Position numbers and translations under genes: made by a program. A DNA stretch of 64,000 nucleotides, from assembly GCF_016919445.1 (NCBI RefSeq), contig NZ_CP070356.1:379501-443500 (forward strand), in the 5' to 3' direction. Below are positions 1 through 10,414 of the stretch, piece by piece (positions within the stretch are counted from its first letter, which is position 1; the number at the start of each line of letters is the position of its first letter). The notes under the pieces were generated by a model. That model was not told the origin of the DNA and searched no databases. It saw only the letters and a program-made list of their open reading frames with translations. The DNA is from Pseudomonas sp. PDNC002. Its GTDB lineage: Bacteria > Pseudomonadota > Gammaproteobacteria > Pseudomonadales > Pseudomonadaceae.

Positions 1-1152
1 CGTGTCACGCTGCTGCAGGTCGTTGGCGACCCGCGAACCGATATCCGGCGTGCTGCTGCTCGCGCTGGGTGCGCTGCTTGGAGCTGCCGAACCACGGCCG
101 TCCATCATCTTGTCCAGAGGCAGGTAGATCAGGTTGTTCTGACCCTGCTGGCCGGTGACCAGCACCTTGCTGGTCTGGCTCAGGACGTCCTGCATGGTGT
201 CCAGGTACAGACGCTGACGGGTGACCTCCGGAGCCTTGTGGTACTCGCCGGCCAGCTTGGCGAAGCGATCCGCCTCACCCTGGGCGCGGGAAACCACTTC
301 GTCGCGGTAGCCGTTGGCTTCCTCGATGATGCGCTGCGCCTGGCCACGGGCTTCAGGCACCACGCCGTTGGCATAGGCTTCGGCCTGGTTCTTCTCGCGC
401 TGCTCGTCCTCGCGGGCACGGATCACGTCGTCGAACGCTTCCTGTACTTCACGCGGCGCGGCGGCGCTCTGGATGTTCACCTGGGTCACCGTGATACCGG
501 TCTTGTAGGTATCGAGGAAACGTTGCAGGCGATCACGCACCTCGGTGGCCATCTGTTCACGGCCCTCAGTGAGGATCTTGTCCATGGTGGTGGAGCCGGC
601 CACGTGGCGCAGGGCGCTTTCGGTGGCGTGCTGCAGGCTCACTTCCGGCTGGTCGACGTTGAGCACGAAGTCCTTCAGGTTGCTGACCTTGTACTGCACG
701 GTCAGCGGAACCTCGACGATGTTCTCGTCCTCGGTGAGCATCTGGCCCTGCTTGCTGTAGGCACGCTCGCGGGTGACGTTCTCCTGGAACTTCTTGTCGA
801 TCGGCGGGAAGTAGATGTTCAGGCCGGGGCCCACGGTCTCGTGGTACTGGCCGAAGCGCAGGATCACTGCCTGCTCCTGCTCGTCCACCACGTAGATGGC
901 GTTGTACAGCCACAGCACAGCGAGGATCGCCAGGCCGATACCGAACAGACCGAGACTACCGCCCCGACCACCGCCGCCACCGCCCGAACCATTGCCGCGC
1001 TTGGGTTTGCCAAAAATTCCGTTCAGGCTGTCTTGCAGCTTGCGGAAGGCCTCATCCAGATCAGGAGGACCCTGGCGACCACCACCACGGCGTCCACCCC
1101 AGGGGTCCTGGTCGTTCTTGTTCGAGTTGTCACCCGGCTCATTCCAAGCCAT
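1..1152 (-). CDS. hflK: FtsH protease modulator HflK, C-terminus cut by window edge
   Basis: Inner-membrane SPFH/prohibitin-family protein that forms a complex with HflC and modulates the FtsH protease. The 384 codons visible start at ATG 1152 and stay open to base 1, so the extreme C-terminus and hflC lie outside. The N-terminal region is rich in Gly and Asn with the repeated glycines typical of HflK, followed by one membrane segment and the SPFH domain; near the visible end is a GQQGQNNLIYLPLDKMM stretch typical of HflK C-termini. It is the last visible gene of the nnrD-to-hflK operon, 95 bp after hflX. Confidence 0.95.
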   Translation of the reverse strand, partial: MAWNEPGDNSNKNDQDPWGGRRGGGRQGPPDLDEAFRKLQDSLNGIFGKPKRGNGSGGGGGGRGGSLGLFGIGLAILAVLWLYNAIYVVDEQEQAVILRFGQYHETVGPGLNIYFPPIDKKFQENVTRERAYSKQGQMLTEDENIVEVPLTVQYKVSNLKDFVLNVDQPEVSLQHATESALRHVAGSTTMDKILTEGREQMATEVRDRLQRFLDTYKTGITVTQVNIQSAAAPREVQEAFDDVIRAREDEQREKNQAEAYANGVVPEARGQAQRIIEEANGYRDEVVSRAQGEADRFAKLAGEYHKAPEVTRQRLYLDTMQDVLSQTSKVLVTGQQGQNNLIYLPLDKMMDGRGSAAPSSAPSASSSTPDIGSRVANDLQQRDT

Positions 1153-1247
1153 AGCGCTCTCCATCTGATAACGCGAAAACGCGCCTACGGCGCGCCCACC
1201 TATGCTACCGAATGCCCTTTACCCTGCCAAAAGCAGAGTGCCAGGCT

Positions 1248-2549
1248 TTATTGCAAAGTGTGTTGCGCAATGAACTCTGCCGGCTGCCAGCCTTCGCGGC
1301 TCACCAGTCGGTTCAACTCGACACGCGGCAGGCGAACCTGCAAAACGGCGCGTCCATGTTCATCATGCCCCTCGGACTGTACAGCACCCAGCTCGAAGAA
1401 CTGAGCCCGAAGTCGTCCCAGGCGTTGCGGAAGGCAGAGCGTCCCTACGAAAAGATCTTCCCCCAGCAACTCGGCGACCGCCTGCTCCAGAAGTTCCAGC
1501 CCACGCGACTCACGCGCCGACAGCCAGACACGCACCGGCTTGCCGAGCTCGTCGCGCTGGATCATGGGTTGCATGTCCGGCAGCAGGTCGATCTTGTTGT
1601 ACACCTCGAGCATCGGCAACTCGTTTGCGCCGATTTCCTGAAGCACCGCCAGCACCTGTTCGATCTGCGCATCGCGGTCCGGCTCGTGCGAGTCGATCAC
1701 ATGCAGCAGCAGATCGGAGTTGCTGGACTCTTCCAAGGTAGCCCGAAACGCCTCCACCAGCTTGTGCGGAAGGTGACGAATGAAGCCCACGGTGTCGGCC
1801 AGCACGATCGGTCCCAGATCATCCAGCACCAGTCGGCGCAGGGTCGGGTCGAGGGTGGCGAACAACTGGTCGGCCGCATAGACCTCGGAAGTGGTCAGCG
1901 CATTGAACAGCGTGGACTTGCCGGCGTTGGTGTAGCCGACCAGAGATACCGCCGGAATCTCCGCGCGACGACGGCCGCGACGAGCCTGCTCGCGCTGGCT
2001 GCGGACCTTTTCCAGGCGCGACTTGATCTGACGGATACGCCCACGTAGCAGGCGACGGTCGGTTTCCAGCTGGGTTTCACCCGGGCCGCGCAGGCCGATA
2101 CCGCCTTTCTGGCGCTCAAGGTGAGTCCAGCCGCGGATCAGGCGCGTGCTCATGTGTTCGAGCTGGGCGAGCTCCACCTGCAGCTTGCCCTCGTGGGTAC
2201 GGGCGCGCTGGGCGAAGATATCGAGGATCAACCCCGTACGGTCGAGCACGCGGCATTCGAGCGCTCGCTCGAGGTTGCGCTCCTGGCTCGGCGTGAGGGT
2301 GTGATTGAAGATGATCAGCTCGACCTTCTCGGCGCGGACGAGGTCGTGCAACTCTTCGACCTTCCCGCTACCGATAAGGTACTTGGCTGAGGGCTGATGG
2401 CGCGAAATGCTGATGAAGGCTACGGATTCCGCGCCAGCCGAACGAGCAAGTTCCTGGAACTCCTGCGGATCTTCGCGCGCCTCGGGGTCCTGACCTTCCA
2501 GATGGACCAGAATGGCCCGTTCCCCACCACCCGGGCGCTCAAAGAACAA
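1248..2549 (-). CDS. hflX: Ribosome-associated GTPase HflX (TTG start)
   Basis: GTPase that binds the 50S subunit and helps split stalled or heat-damaged ribosomes. The protein has 433 residues: an N-terminal HflX domain, a helical linker with the GIGLRGPGETQLETDRR motif near residues 150-166, then a G domain with P-loop GYTNAGKST at about 205-213. The reading frame begins at TTG 2549; no nearby in-frame ATG fits. The GGGAG Shine-Dalgarno motif lies just downstream of the hfq stop, seven bases before the TTG, and the resulting N-terminus MFFERPGGGER agrees with Pseudomonas HflX. It lies 12 bp after hfq. Confidence 0.96.
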   Translation of the reverse strand: MFFERPGGGERAILVHLEGQDPEAREDPQEFQELARSAGAESVAFISISRHQPSAKYLIGSGKVEELHDLVRAEKVELIIFNHTLTPSQERNLERALECRVLDRTGLILDIFAQRARTHEGKLQVELAQLEHMSTRLIRGWTHLERQKGGIGLRGPGETQLETDRRLLRGRIRQIKSRLEKVRSQREQARRGRRRAEIPAVSLVGYTNAGKSTLFNALTTSEVYAADQLFATLDPTLRRLVLDDLGPIVLADTVGFIRHLPHKLVEAFRATLEESSNSDLLLHVIDSHEPDRDAQIEQVLAVLQEIGANELPMLEVYNKIDLLPDMQPMIQRDELGKPVRVWLSARESRGLELLEQAVAELLGEDLFVGTLCLPQRLGRLRAQFFELGAVQSEGHDEHGRAVLQVRLPRVELNRLVSREGWQPAEFIAQHTLQ

Positions 2550-2561
2550 GGCGGACTCCCG

Positions 2562-2843
<282 letters not shown>

Positions 2844-2916
2844 TTAGTAGTAGTCGAATTTGGCTTAACGCCGTCCTGAACCCCAAGGATAGACGGCCGG
2901 AATTAAGGTCTCGAGC

Positions 2917-3882
2917 CTATATGGAGACCGCCTCAAGGTATTTCAAGGCACGCGGCAAATTGTCGCTAGCCTGGCTGTCCAACCAGTGTAGATCGCTCCA
3001 GCTCCGCAGCCAGGTGAACTGGCGCTTGGCAAGCTGGCGCGTGGCGATGACGCCGCGCTCTACCATCTCAGCGTAGGACAGTTTGTCCTCAAGGTAATCC
3101 CATACCTGTCGGTAACCCACCGCTCTAATGGACGGTAGCCCCGCGTGCAAGTCAGTCCTTGCGCGAAGGCGTTCGACCTCGGCGATGAAGCCCTGTTCCA
3201 GCATCTGGTCAAAACGTTGCGCGATACGCGCGTGCAACACCTGGCGCTGCAGAGGCGCAATAGCCAGATGGGCCACAGTATACGGTAATTGTCCACCGCC
3301 TTGCGCGCCGAAACCCGCATTTTCACTCGCCTGCCGCAGTCGGTGTGCAGTCATGGACATACCGCTCACACGGTAGACTTCCAGGGCACGGATGAGGCGC
3401 TGGGGGTCGTTGGGATGGATGCGCGCCGCCGACTCCGGATCGACGCGGGCCAGCTCCTCGTGCAGGGCACCCCAGCCTTCGGCAGCCGCCCAGGCTTCCA
3501 GCTCGGCACGCACAGCGGGATCGGCGCTGGGCATGTCGGCCAGGCCTTCCAGCAACGCCTTGAAATACAACATGGTGCCGCCGACCAGCAGCGGAATGCG
3601 ACCGGCCGCGGTGATCTCGGCCATTGCCGCCAGGGCATCAGTGCGGAATTCAGCTGCCGAATAGGCTTCGCTGGGGTCGCGGATGTCGATCAGGCGGTGC
3701 GGGAATTCGGCCAGCACCTCGCGGGAGGGCTTGGCGGTGCCGATGTCCATGTCGCGGTAGATCAGCGCCGAGTCCACGCTGATCAGTTCCACGGGCAGCA
3801 GGCGCGCCAACTCCAGCGCCAGGTCGGTCTTGCCGGCGGCGGTGGGGCCCATGAGGAAGATCGCGGGAGGACGGGGGGACAT
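2917..3882 (-). CDS. miaA: tRNA dimethylallyltransferase MiaA
   Basis: Transfers a dimethylallyl group from DMAPP to N6 of A37 in tRNAs reading UNN codons, the first step of ms2i6A formation. The protein has 321 residues with the P-loop GPTAAGKT at 12-19, the [18 protein letters not shown] stretch that places the catalytic Asp, and the [16 protein letters not shown] and RQFTWLRSW segments of the family. The length is usual. It follows mutL by 78 bp and precedes hfq by 106 bp; the hfq promoter may lie within miaA or this gap, as known in E. coli, although none was pinpointed here. Confidence 0.97.
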   Translation of the reverse strand: MSPRPPAIFLMGPTAAGKTDLALELARLLPVELISVDSALIYRDMDIGTAKPSREVLAEFPHRLIDIRDPSEAYSAAEFRTDALAAMAEITAAGRIPLLVGGTMLYFKALLEGLADMPSADPAVRAELEAWAAAEGWGALHEELARVDPESAARIHPNDPQRLIRALEVYRVSGMSMTAHRLRQASENAGFGAQGGGQLPYTVAHLAIAPLQRQVLHARIAQRFDQMLEQGFIAEVERLRARTDLHAGLPSIRAVGYRQVWDYLEDKLSYAEMVERGVIATRQLAKRQFTWLRSWSDLHWLDSQASDNLPRALKYLEAVSI

Positions 3883-3960
3883 CGGGAGCTCGTTATTGCG
3901 CGTTGCTGAATCGATTGGCGCGCAGTTTACTGCACTTTCCTGAACGCAACCTTACGGAAA

Positions 3961-5862
3961 TCAACGCCCGCGCAGGAAAAGCTTGTCCAGCTCGTCGAGC
4001 CCCAACTGCGTCCAGGTCGGCCGGCCGTGGTTGCACTGGCCGCTGCGCTCGGTCACTTCCATGTCACGTAGCAGGCCGTTCATCTCCGGCAGGGTCAGAC
4101 GCCGGTTGGCGCGCACGGCGCCGTGGCAGGCCATGGTGCCGAGCAATTCGTTGAGGTGCGCCTGGATGCGGTCGCTGGTGCCATATTCCAAAAGATCGGC
4201 AAGTACGTCGCGCACCAGCTGGGTGGCCTCGGCCTGCTTGAGCAGCGCGGGAATCTGGCGGATCGCCAGCGTTTCCGGACCGAGCCGCTGCAATTCGAAG
4301 CCGAGTTTGGAGAACCAACTGCCGTGTTCCTCCGCGCAGTCCGCCTCACGCTCGCTGACGGCGATGGACTCGGGCACCAGCAGCGGCTGGCCGCGCAGGC
4401 CTTCGCTGGCCATGGCGGCCTTCAGGCGCTCGTACATGATGCGTTCATGGGCGGCGTGCATATCCACCAGCACCAGACCGTGGGCATTCTCCGAGAGGAT
4501 GTAGATGCCCTTGAGCTGCGCCAGGGCATAGCCCAGCGGCGGCACGTCCTGGCTGCTTTCCGGCAACGCCTGCGGCGCCTGGTCGGGTAGCGGCGCGAAA
4601 TACGCCTTGTAGGCCCCCTGGGCCTCCTGGACCGGCGGCATGTCCGGGCGCGTCGGTTGATAGCTGTAACCGCCACCGCCCGAGCCGCCCGACGACGGGC
4701 TCGGCTGCCAGGCGCGTGCGGCGGTGGGAGCCTCCAGCACGGTTTCGGACAAGCGCATCTCGCCCTGCGGGCCGAACTCGCCGGCTTCCGCGCCTGTGGC
4801 GCGCTGGACCGTCAGGGTGGTGGCGCCCGGCGGCGCCAACTGATCGTCCGGACGCACCTCGGCCAGCGCCCGATGCAGGGTGCCGTAGAGGAAGTCGTGG
4901 ACCATGCGGCTGTCGCGGAAGCGCACTTCGTGCTTGGTCGGGTGGACATTGACGTCCACCACCGCGGGATCGACCTCGAAGAACAGCACGAAGGTCGGAT
5001 GCCGGCCGTTGTACAGCACGTCGCGGTAGGCCTGGCGCACGGCGTGGGCGACCAGCTTGTCGCGCACCATGCGGCCGTTCACATAGAAATACTGCAGGTC
5101 CGGCTGGCTGCGCGAGAAGGTCGGCAAACCCACCCAGCCCCACAGGTGCAGGCCGTTGCGCTCCACCTCGATGGGCAGCGCCTGCTCGAGGAAACCGGCG
5201 CTGCACACGGCGCCGACGCGGCGGGCGCGGGACGCCTCATCCTTGGCTTCATGCAGCGAGAGGATGGTCTTGCCGTTGTGGCGCAGATGGAAGGCCACGT
5301 CGAAGCGGGCCAGGGCCAGGCGCTTGATGACTTCCTGCAGGTGGTCGAACTCGGTCTTCTCGGCGCGCAGGAACTTGCGGCGGGCCGGGGTATTGAAGAA
5401 CAGGTCGCGCACTTCGATGCTGGTGCCCACCGGGTGAGCCGCCGGCTTTACCGTGGACTCCATGTCGCGGCCCTCGACCTCCACCTGCCAGGCCTGTTCG
5501 GCGTCGGCAGTGCGCGAAGTCAGGGTCAGGCGCGAGACGGAGCTGATCGAGGCGAGCGCTTCGCCACGGAAGCCCAGGCTCATCACCCGCTCCAGGTCTT
5601 CCAGCTCGCGGATCTTGCTGGTGGCGTGGCGCGCCAGAGCCAGCGGCAGGTCGTCGGCCGGGATGCCGCTGCCGTCGTCCCGCACCCGCAGTAGCTTCAC
5701 GCCGCCCTGCTCGACTTCGACGTCGATGCGCTTGGCACCGGCGTCCAGGCAGTTTTCCAGCAGCTCCTTGATGACCGAGGCGGGCCGCTCGACCACTTCG
5801 CCGGCAGCGATCTGGTTCGCCAGCCGCGGGGTCAGCAGCTGGATTCGGCGAACGTCACTCAT
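3961..5862 (-). CDS. mutL: DNA mismatch repair endonuclease MutL
   Basis: Couples MutS mismatch recognition to strand incision. The protein has 633 residues: an N-terminal GHKL ATPase with the [11 protein letters not shown] and DDGSGI motifs and [10 protein letters not shown], a proline- and glycine-rich linker at about 340-440, and a C-terminal dimerisation/endonuclease domain. The nuclease motif reads [12 protein letters not shown] with Asp at residue 467, and later motifs [12 protein letters not shown] and CNHGRPT are present. Pseudomonas lacks MutH, so nicking by MutL itself is expected. The start ATG overlaps the amiB stop by four bases (ATGA), implying translational coupling. Confidence 0.98.
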   Translation of the reverse strand: MSDVRRIQLLTPRLANQIAAGEVVERPASVIKELLENCLDAGAKRIDVEVEQGGVKLLRVRDDGSGIPADDLPLALARHATSKIRELEDLERVMSLGFRGEALASISSVSRLTLTSRTADAEQAWQVEVEGRDMESTVKPAAHPVGTSIEVRDLFFNTPARRKFLRAEKTEFDHLQEVIKRLALARFDVAFHLRHNGKTILSLHEAKDEASRARRVGAVCSAGFLEQALPIEVERNGLHLWGWVGLPTFSRSQPDLQYFYVNGRMVRDKLVAHAVRQAYRDVLYNGRHPTFVLFFEVDPAVVDVNVHPTKHEVRFRDSRMVHDFLYGTLHRALAEVRPDDQLAPPGATTLTVQRATGAEAGEFGPQGEMRLSETVLEAPTAARAWQPSPSSGGSGGGGYSYQPTRPDMPPVQEAQGAYKAYFAPLPDQAPQALPESSQDVPPLGYALAQLKGIYILSENAHGLVLVDMHAAHERIMYERLKAAMASEGLRGQPLLVPESIAVSEREADCAEEHGSWFSKLGFELQRLGPETLAIRQIPALLKQAEATQLVRDVLADLLEYGTSDRIQAHLNELLGTMACHGAVRANRRLTLPEMNGLLRDMEVTERSGQCNHGRPTWTQLGLDELDKLFLRGR

Positions 5863-7289
5863 TGCTGCGACGCCAGGGAAGTGCCCGGGATCTTCAGCAC
5901 CTGGCCAATTTTCAGCTCGTCGCTCTTGAGCGAGTTGGCGCTACGGATCGAGGACGTACTGACGTCAAAGCGGCTGGCAACCATCGCCAGGCTGTCACCG
6001 CTGCGCACGACGTACTCACGCGGACCGGAAGCCAGTTGGCCGCCGTCGCGCAGCGAAGCGATATAGGTGCCCGGCGGCGGCGTCTGTACGAAATACTGGC
6101 GCACGCCACTGGCGATGGAGCGTGCCAGGGCCTGCTGGTGCGAGCCGCTGGCGAGCTTGGCCGATTCGTTCGGGTTGGAGATGAAGCCGGTTTCAACCAG
6201 GATCGACGGGATGTCCGGGGACTTCAGCACCATGAAGCCGGCCTGCTCCACGCGGCGCTTGTGCAGCGGGGTGACGCGACCGACGCTGGTCAGCACCTTG
6301 TGGCCGACATCCAGGCTGGAAGACATGGTGGCGGTCATCGACAGGTCGAGCAGCACGCCGGCGAGCATCTTGTCCTTGTCGTCGAGGTTCACGCCGCCGT
6401 CACCGCCGATCAGGTCGGAACGGTTTTCCGTGTCGGCCAGCCAGCGCGCGGTCTCGGACGTGGCGCCACGGTCGGACAGGGCAAACACCGAGGCCCCGAA
6501 GGCACTGCGGCTGGGCGCGGCGTCGGCGTGAATGGAGACGAACAGGTCGGCGCCCTTCTTGCGGGCGATCACGGTGCGATTGCGCAGCGGGATGAAGTAG
6601 TCGCCGGTCCGCGTCAGTTCGGCGCGGAAGCCTTTCATCTGGTTGATCTGCCGCTGCAGCTCACGGGCGATCGACAGGGTGATGTTCTTCTCATGGAGAC
6701 CATTCGGGCCAAGGGCGCCGGGGTCTTCACCACCGTGACCGGCGTCGATGGCAATGACGATGTCGCGCTTGCCGCCACTGCTGGGCGCGGGAATCTTGGC
6801 CACCGACTGGGCGGGACTGACGGGCGTAGCCGGCACGCTGGGCGTCGGGGTCGCGGGGACTTCCGGAGCGATATCGGCGCCCTGGTCATACAGGTCGACG
6901 ACCAGGCGGTTGCCGTACTGCTGGTTCGGCGGCAGGACGAAGCTCTTGGGCGTGACCTGGTTCTTCAGGTCCAGCACCAGGCGCAGGTCGGTGGGCGAGC
7001 GCTGGGCGGAGCGCATCGCGGTGATCGGCGTATTGCTCAGCTTGAGCTTGTCGAGGGCGGCGGACATCTGTGCGCCGTTGATGTCGACGACGATGCGGTT
7101 GGGCGCACTCAGGGTGAACAGACTGTGCTGCACAGGGCCGGACAGATCGAACACCAGGCGTGTGTTGTCCGGCGCGCGCCAGATGCGCACGCTCTTGATT
7201 TGCGTGGCGGCAGAAACCTCGCCGACAAAGAATGCCAGCAGAACGGACACCCCGATAAACAACGCCCGAAGGCGCAACCCCCAACCCAT
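5859..7289 (-). CDS. amiB: N-acetylmuramoyl-L-alanine amidase AmiB
   Basis: Periplasmic zinc amidase that cleaves septal peptidoglycan during daughter-cell separation. Starting at ATG 7289 gives 476 residues beginning with a signal peptide ([24 protein letters not shown]). Next come an AMIN domain, a low-complexity Pro/Thr/Ser linker, an amidase_3 catalytic domain with the [11 protein letters not shown] and [10 protein letters not shown] motifs, and one C-terminal LysM domain ([16 protein letters not shown]). The open frame extends 47 codons further upstream into tsaE, but that extension has no signal features. The gene begins 7 bp after tsaE and overlaps mutL by four bases. Confidence 0.96.
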   Translation of the reverse strand: MGWGLRLRALFIGVSVLLAFFVGEVSAATQIKSVRIWRAPDNTRLVFDLSGPVQHSLFTLSAPNRIVVDINGAQMSAALDKLKLSNTPITAMRSAQRSPTDLRLVLDLKNQVTPKSFVLPPNQQYGNRLVVDLYDQGADIAPEVPATPTPSVPATPVSPAQSVAKIPAPSSGGKRDIVIAIDAGHGGEDPGALGPNGLHEKNITLSIARELQRQINQMKGFRAELTRTGDYFIPLRNRTVIARKKGADLFVSIHADAAPSRSAFGASVFALSDRGATSETARWLADTENRSDLIGGDGGVNLDDKDKMLAGVLLDLSMTATMSSSLDVGHKVLTSVGRVTPLHKRRVEQAGFMVLKSPDIPSILVETGFISNPNESAKLASGSHQQALARSIASGVRQYFVQTPPPGTYIASLRDGGQLASGPREYVVRSGDSLAMVASRFDVSTSSIRSANSLKSDELKIGQVLKIPGTSLASQQ

Positions 7290-7296
7290 CTTTTTT

Positions 7297-7764
7297 CTAT
7301 GCTCCCGTGGCCAGGGCGGCACACCAGGCTTCGCCCCGTGTTCCTTGCGGGGAGAGGCGCAGCATGCGTCCGCCCGCATGCGGAACAATGGTAATGTCCA
7401 TGTCGGCCTTTGGCAAAATGCCTTTGCCACGCTCTGCCCACTCGATCAGGCACAGCGCATCACCCTCGAAGTAGTCGCGGATACCGAGGAACTCCAGTTC
7501 CTCCGGGTCGGCGAGGCGGTAAAGGTCGAAGTGGAAGGCCTGGATATCGCCGATTTCGTAGGGCTCGACCAGGGTGAAGGTCGGACTCTTTACCGCTCCA
7601 CCATGACCCAATCCCCGCAGAATGCCGCGCGACAGCGTGGTCTTGCCCGCTCCCAGATCCCCATGCAGGTAAATCACCCCGCGTCCGCCAGTGGCCTCGG
7701 CGATCCGGCGACCGAGGTCGTACATGGCCTCTTCGCCCTCGGCGAACAGATTCAGTTCAGGCAT
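7297..7764 (-). CDS. tsaE: tRNA t6A threonylcarbamoyladenosine ATPase TsaE
   Basis: P-loop ATPase that works with TsaB, TsaC and TsaD in forming t6A37 in ANN-decoding tRNAs. The product has 155 residues with Walker A GDLGAGKTT at about 35-43, the KSPTFTLVEPY motif and FHFDLYRL. The start at ATG 7764 is set by AGGAG eight bases upstream and by the usual length; it overlaps the end of nnrD by 13 bp. The location between nnrD and amiB is the classical yjeF-yjeE-amiB order. Confidence 0.97.
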   Translation of the reverse strand: MPELNLFAEGEEAMYDLGRRIAEATGGRGVIYLHGDLGAGKTTLSRGILRGLGHGGAVKSPTFTLVEPYEIGDIQAFHFDLYRLADPEELEFLGIRDYFEGDALCLIEWAERGKGILPKADMDITIVPHAGGRMLRLSPQGTRGEAWCAALATGA

Positions 7765-9248
7765 GGGGACAACTCCTCGAGCAACTGACGAACGGCAGAA
7801 ATCAGATCGGCGGCAGCCAGTCCGCGACCTTGCGGGCCCAGCGAATCGCCAGCGCGAGCATGCAGCCAGACGGCCAGGCAAGCGGCCTCATAGCCAGGCA
7901 TACCCTGCGCCAGCAGCGCGCCGATAATCCCCGAGAGCACGTCGCCCAGGCCGGCGCCCGCCATGGCCGGGTGGCCGTGGCTGCACAGCGCCAGCCGGCC
8001 ATCGGGCGAAGCGACCAGGCTACCGACACCCTTGAGCACCACCACCGTCCGGTACCGCTGCGCCAGTTCGTGCGCGGCCCTGGGCCGGTCTGCCTGGACC
8101 TCGGCGGTGGAAATACCCAGCAAGCGCGCCGCTTCGGCGGGATGCGGCGTGATCACCCAGTCGCCGGCCGGGCGCGAAACCAGCCCTTCGGCCAGCAGGT
8201 TGAGCGCATCGGCATCCCAGACTTGCAGCCGCTCCAGGCTGGCCGCCGCGCTGACCACTACGCGCCCCCAGGCTTCGCGACCGACACCAGGGCCGACCAC
8301 CAGCACGTCGGCGCGCTCGGCCAGGCGCAGCAGTTCGGCCGAGGAGGAAACCCCGCGCGCCATCAATTCAGGCCGGCGGGCAAGCGCGGCAGGCACATGG
8401 GCCGCGCGCGTCGCCAGGGAAACCAGCCCGGCGCCACAGCGCAACGCACTTTCCGCCGCCAGCAGCACGGCGCCGCCCATGCCGGTATCGCCGCCGATCA
8501 CCAGCGCATGACCGAACTGGCCCTTGTGCGCGGCTTTCGGGCGCGGGGCCAGGCGGCCCAGAGAGGCCGGAGCCAGCCTGCGCGCCATGCAGTCTTCAGG
8601 AAGCAGCGTGGAATCGGCGTCCAGATCGTCGAAAACCAGCTCGCCGCACTGGTCCGGGCCGTGGGCGGTGAACAGGCCGAGCTTGAGGCCGATGAAGGTG
8701 ACCGTCAGGTCGGCGTTCACCGCGCAGCCCAGCACCTGACCGGTATCGGCGCTCAGGCCGGAAGGAATATCCACCGCCAGGACCGGCCGCTCGCTGGCAT
8801 TGATCGCCGCGATGGCCGAAGCATAGGGATCGCGCACTTCGCCGCCGAGGCCGGTGCCCAGCAGCGCGTCCACCAGCACCCCGTGCAGCTCGGCGCGCTC
8901 GGTCCAGGGGGTGATATCCACACCGACGGAACGCGCTTCGCCATGGGCCGAGGCGGCGTCTCCGGAAAGCCGCGAGGTATCGCCCACCGCCAGCACGCGC
9001 ACGCGCCAGCCGGCGCGCAAGGCCAGGGCGGCGATCAGGTAGCCGTCGCCGGCATTGTTGCCGTGGCCGGCCAGCACGGTGATCTCGCCAGCGTCCGGCC
9101 ATCGGCGGCGCAGGGCGCGCCAGGCGGCATGGGCGGCGCGGCGCATCAGCTCGAAGCCGGGCGTGCCGGCGGCGATCAGGCGTGCGTCGAGGTCGCGCAC
9201 CTGCTGGGCGCTGTAGAGGTTCAGGGGCAGATCGTCGTGGGCAGTCAT
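7752..9248 (-). CDS. nnrD: Bifunctional NAD(P)H-hydrate epimerase/ADP-dependent dehydratase
   Basis: Repairs hydrated NADH and NADPH: the N-terminal YjeF domain epimerises NAD(P)HX and the C-terminal ribokinase-like domain dehydrates the S form using ADP. ATG 9248 gives 498 residues. The epimerase part has VLAGHGNNAGDGYL at about 57-70 and VDALLGTGL; the dehydratase part has HKGQFGHALVIGGDTGMGGA and AGAGLGDVLSGIIGALLAQG. The open frame continues 39 codons upstream, but the ATG with GGAA before it fits the family. First gene of the operon, divergent from queG across 104 bp. Often called nnr or yjeF. Confidence 0.95.
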   Translation of the reverse strand: MTAHDDLPLNLYSAQQVRDLDARLIAAGTPGFELMRRAAHAAWRALRRRWPDAGEITVLAGHGNNAGDGYLIAALALRAGWRVRVLAVGDTSRLSGDAASAHGEARSVGVDITPWTERAELHGVLVDALLGTGLGGEVRDPYASAIAAINASERPVLAVDIPSGLSADTGQVLGCAVNADLTVTFIGLKLGLFTAHGPDQCGELVFDDLDADSTLLPEDCMARRLAPASLGRLAPRPKAAHKGQFGHALVIGGDTGMGGAVLLAAESALRCGAGLVSLATRAAHVPAALARRPELMARGVSSSAELLRLAERADVLVVGPGVGREAWGRVVVSAAASLERLQVWDADALNLLAEGLVSRPAGDWVITPHPAEAARLLGISTAEVQADRPRAAHELAQRYRTVVVLKGVGSLVASPDGRLALCSHGHPAMAGAGLGDVLSGIIGALLAQGMPGYEAACLAVWLHARAGDSLGPQGRGLAAADLISAVRQLLEELSPCLN

Positions 9249-9352
9249 CGCGGTTCCGGGCGGCAGAATGTGTCGCCTTGGCGTACGGACGGGCCGACGC
9301 CGGCAAGGTCTGGCAGAATTATACGCACCCCGACTTCCGTTTCCCGCCTTCC

Positions 9353-10414
9353 ATGCACGATTCAACGCTCGACTATGACGATCTCGCCCGCTCCATCAAG
9401 GACTGGGGGCGCGAACTCGGCTTCCAGCAGGTCGGCATCAGCGGGCTCGACCTGGAGGAGCACGGCGCGCACCTGCAGCGCTGGCTGGAGGCCGGCTATC
9501 ACGGCGAGATGGACTACATGGGCGCCCACGGCAGCAAGCGCTGGCGGCCGGACGAGTTGGTACCCGGTACGCTGCGGGTGGTTTCCCTGCGCATGGATTA
9601 CCTGCCCGGCGACACCCGTATGGCGCAGGTGCTGGGCGATGCCGAGAAGGCCTATGTCTCGCGCTACGCCTTGGGCCGCGACTACCACAAGCTGATCCGC
9701 AAGCGCCTGCAGCAGTTGGCCGAGCGTATCCAGCAGCAGGTCGGGCCGTTCGGCTTTCGCGCCTTCGTCGACAGCGCACCGGTGCTGGAAAAGGCCATCG
9801 CCGAGCAATCCGGGCTGGGCTGGATCGGCAAGAACACCCTGGTACTCAACCGCAAGGCCGGCAGCTACTTCTTCCTCGGCGAGCTGTTCACCGACCTGCC
9901 GCTGCCGGTGGACGAGCCGCACGGTACGGAGCACTGCGGGCGCTGCTCGGCGTGCATGGACATCTGCCCCACCGCCGCCTTCGTCGCGCCCTATGTGCTG
10001 GATGCGCGACGCTGCATTTCCTACCTGACCATCGAGCTGAAAGGCCCGATTCCCGAAGATCTGCGCCCGCTCATCGGCAACCGTGTATTCGGCTGCGACG
10101 ACTGCCAGATGGTCTGCCCATGGAACCGCTTCGCCCGCGCCACCGACCAGAACGACTTCCAGCCGCGCCATAGTCTGGACAACGCCGCGCTGGCGGAGCT
10201 GTTCCTGTGGACGGAAGACGAATTCCTCAGTCGCACCGAAGGCTCGCCGTTGCGGCGCGCCGGCTATGAGCGCTGGCTGCGGAATCTTGCGGTTGGACTG
10301 GGCAATGCACCGTCGACTATTCCGGTGATCGAGGCACTGCGCGCGCGGCGGGAGTTCCCGTCGGAACTGGTGCGCGAGCATGTGGAGTGGGCGCTTCACC
10401 GGCACGGAGCCTGA
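9353..10414 (+). CDS. queG: Epoxyqueuosine reductase QueG
   Basis: Cobalamin- and iron-sulfur-dependent reductase for the last step of tRNA queuosine synthesis. The 353-residue protein has the N-terminal QueG domain (GYHGEMDYM), the central FVDSAPVLEKAIAEQSGLGWIGKN region, and two ferredoxin-like Cys clusters, CGRCSACMDICPT and GCDDCQMVCPWN, for two [4Fe-4S] centres. The frame is open 57 codons further upstream across nnrD, but homologues start near MHDSTLDYDDLA. It is transcribed away from the nnrD operon, so the 9249-9352 gap must hold divergent promoters. Confidence 0.97.
   Translation: MHDSTLDYDDLARSIKDWGRELGFQQVGISGLDLEEHGAHLQRWLEAGYHGEMDYMGAHGSKRWRPDELVPGTLRVVSLRMDYLPGDTRMAQVLGDAEKAYVSRYALGRDYHKLIRKRLQQLAERIQQQVGPFGFRAFVDSAPVLEKAIAEQSGLGWIGKNTLVLNRKAGSYFFLGELFTDLPLPVDEPHGTEHCGRCSACMDICPTAAFVAPYVLDARRCISYLTIELKGPIPEDLRPLIGNRVFGCDDCQMVCPWNRFARATDQNDFQPRHSLDNAALAELFLWTEDEFLSRTEGSPLRRAGYERWLRNLAVGLGNAPSTIPVIEALRARREFPSELVREHVEWALHRHGA

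Noticed and set aside
4657-5694. Long open frame antisense to mutL
   Set aside because: Many long antisense frames (also at 5862-7394, 7830-9695, 20960-23515, 31361-33487, 35020-36990 and 42392-44248) are by-products of GC-rich codon use; they lack family motifs and lie fully over well-identified genes.
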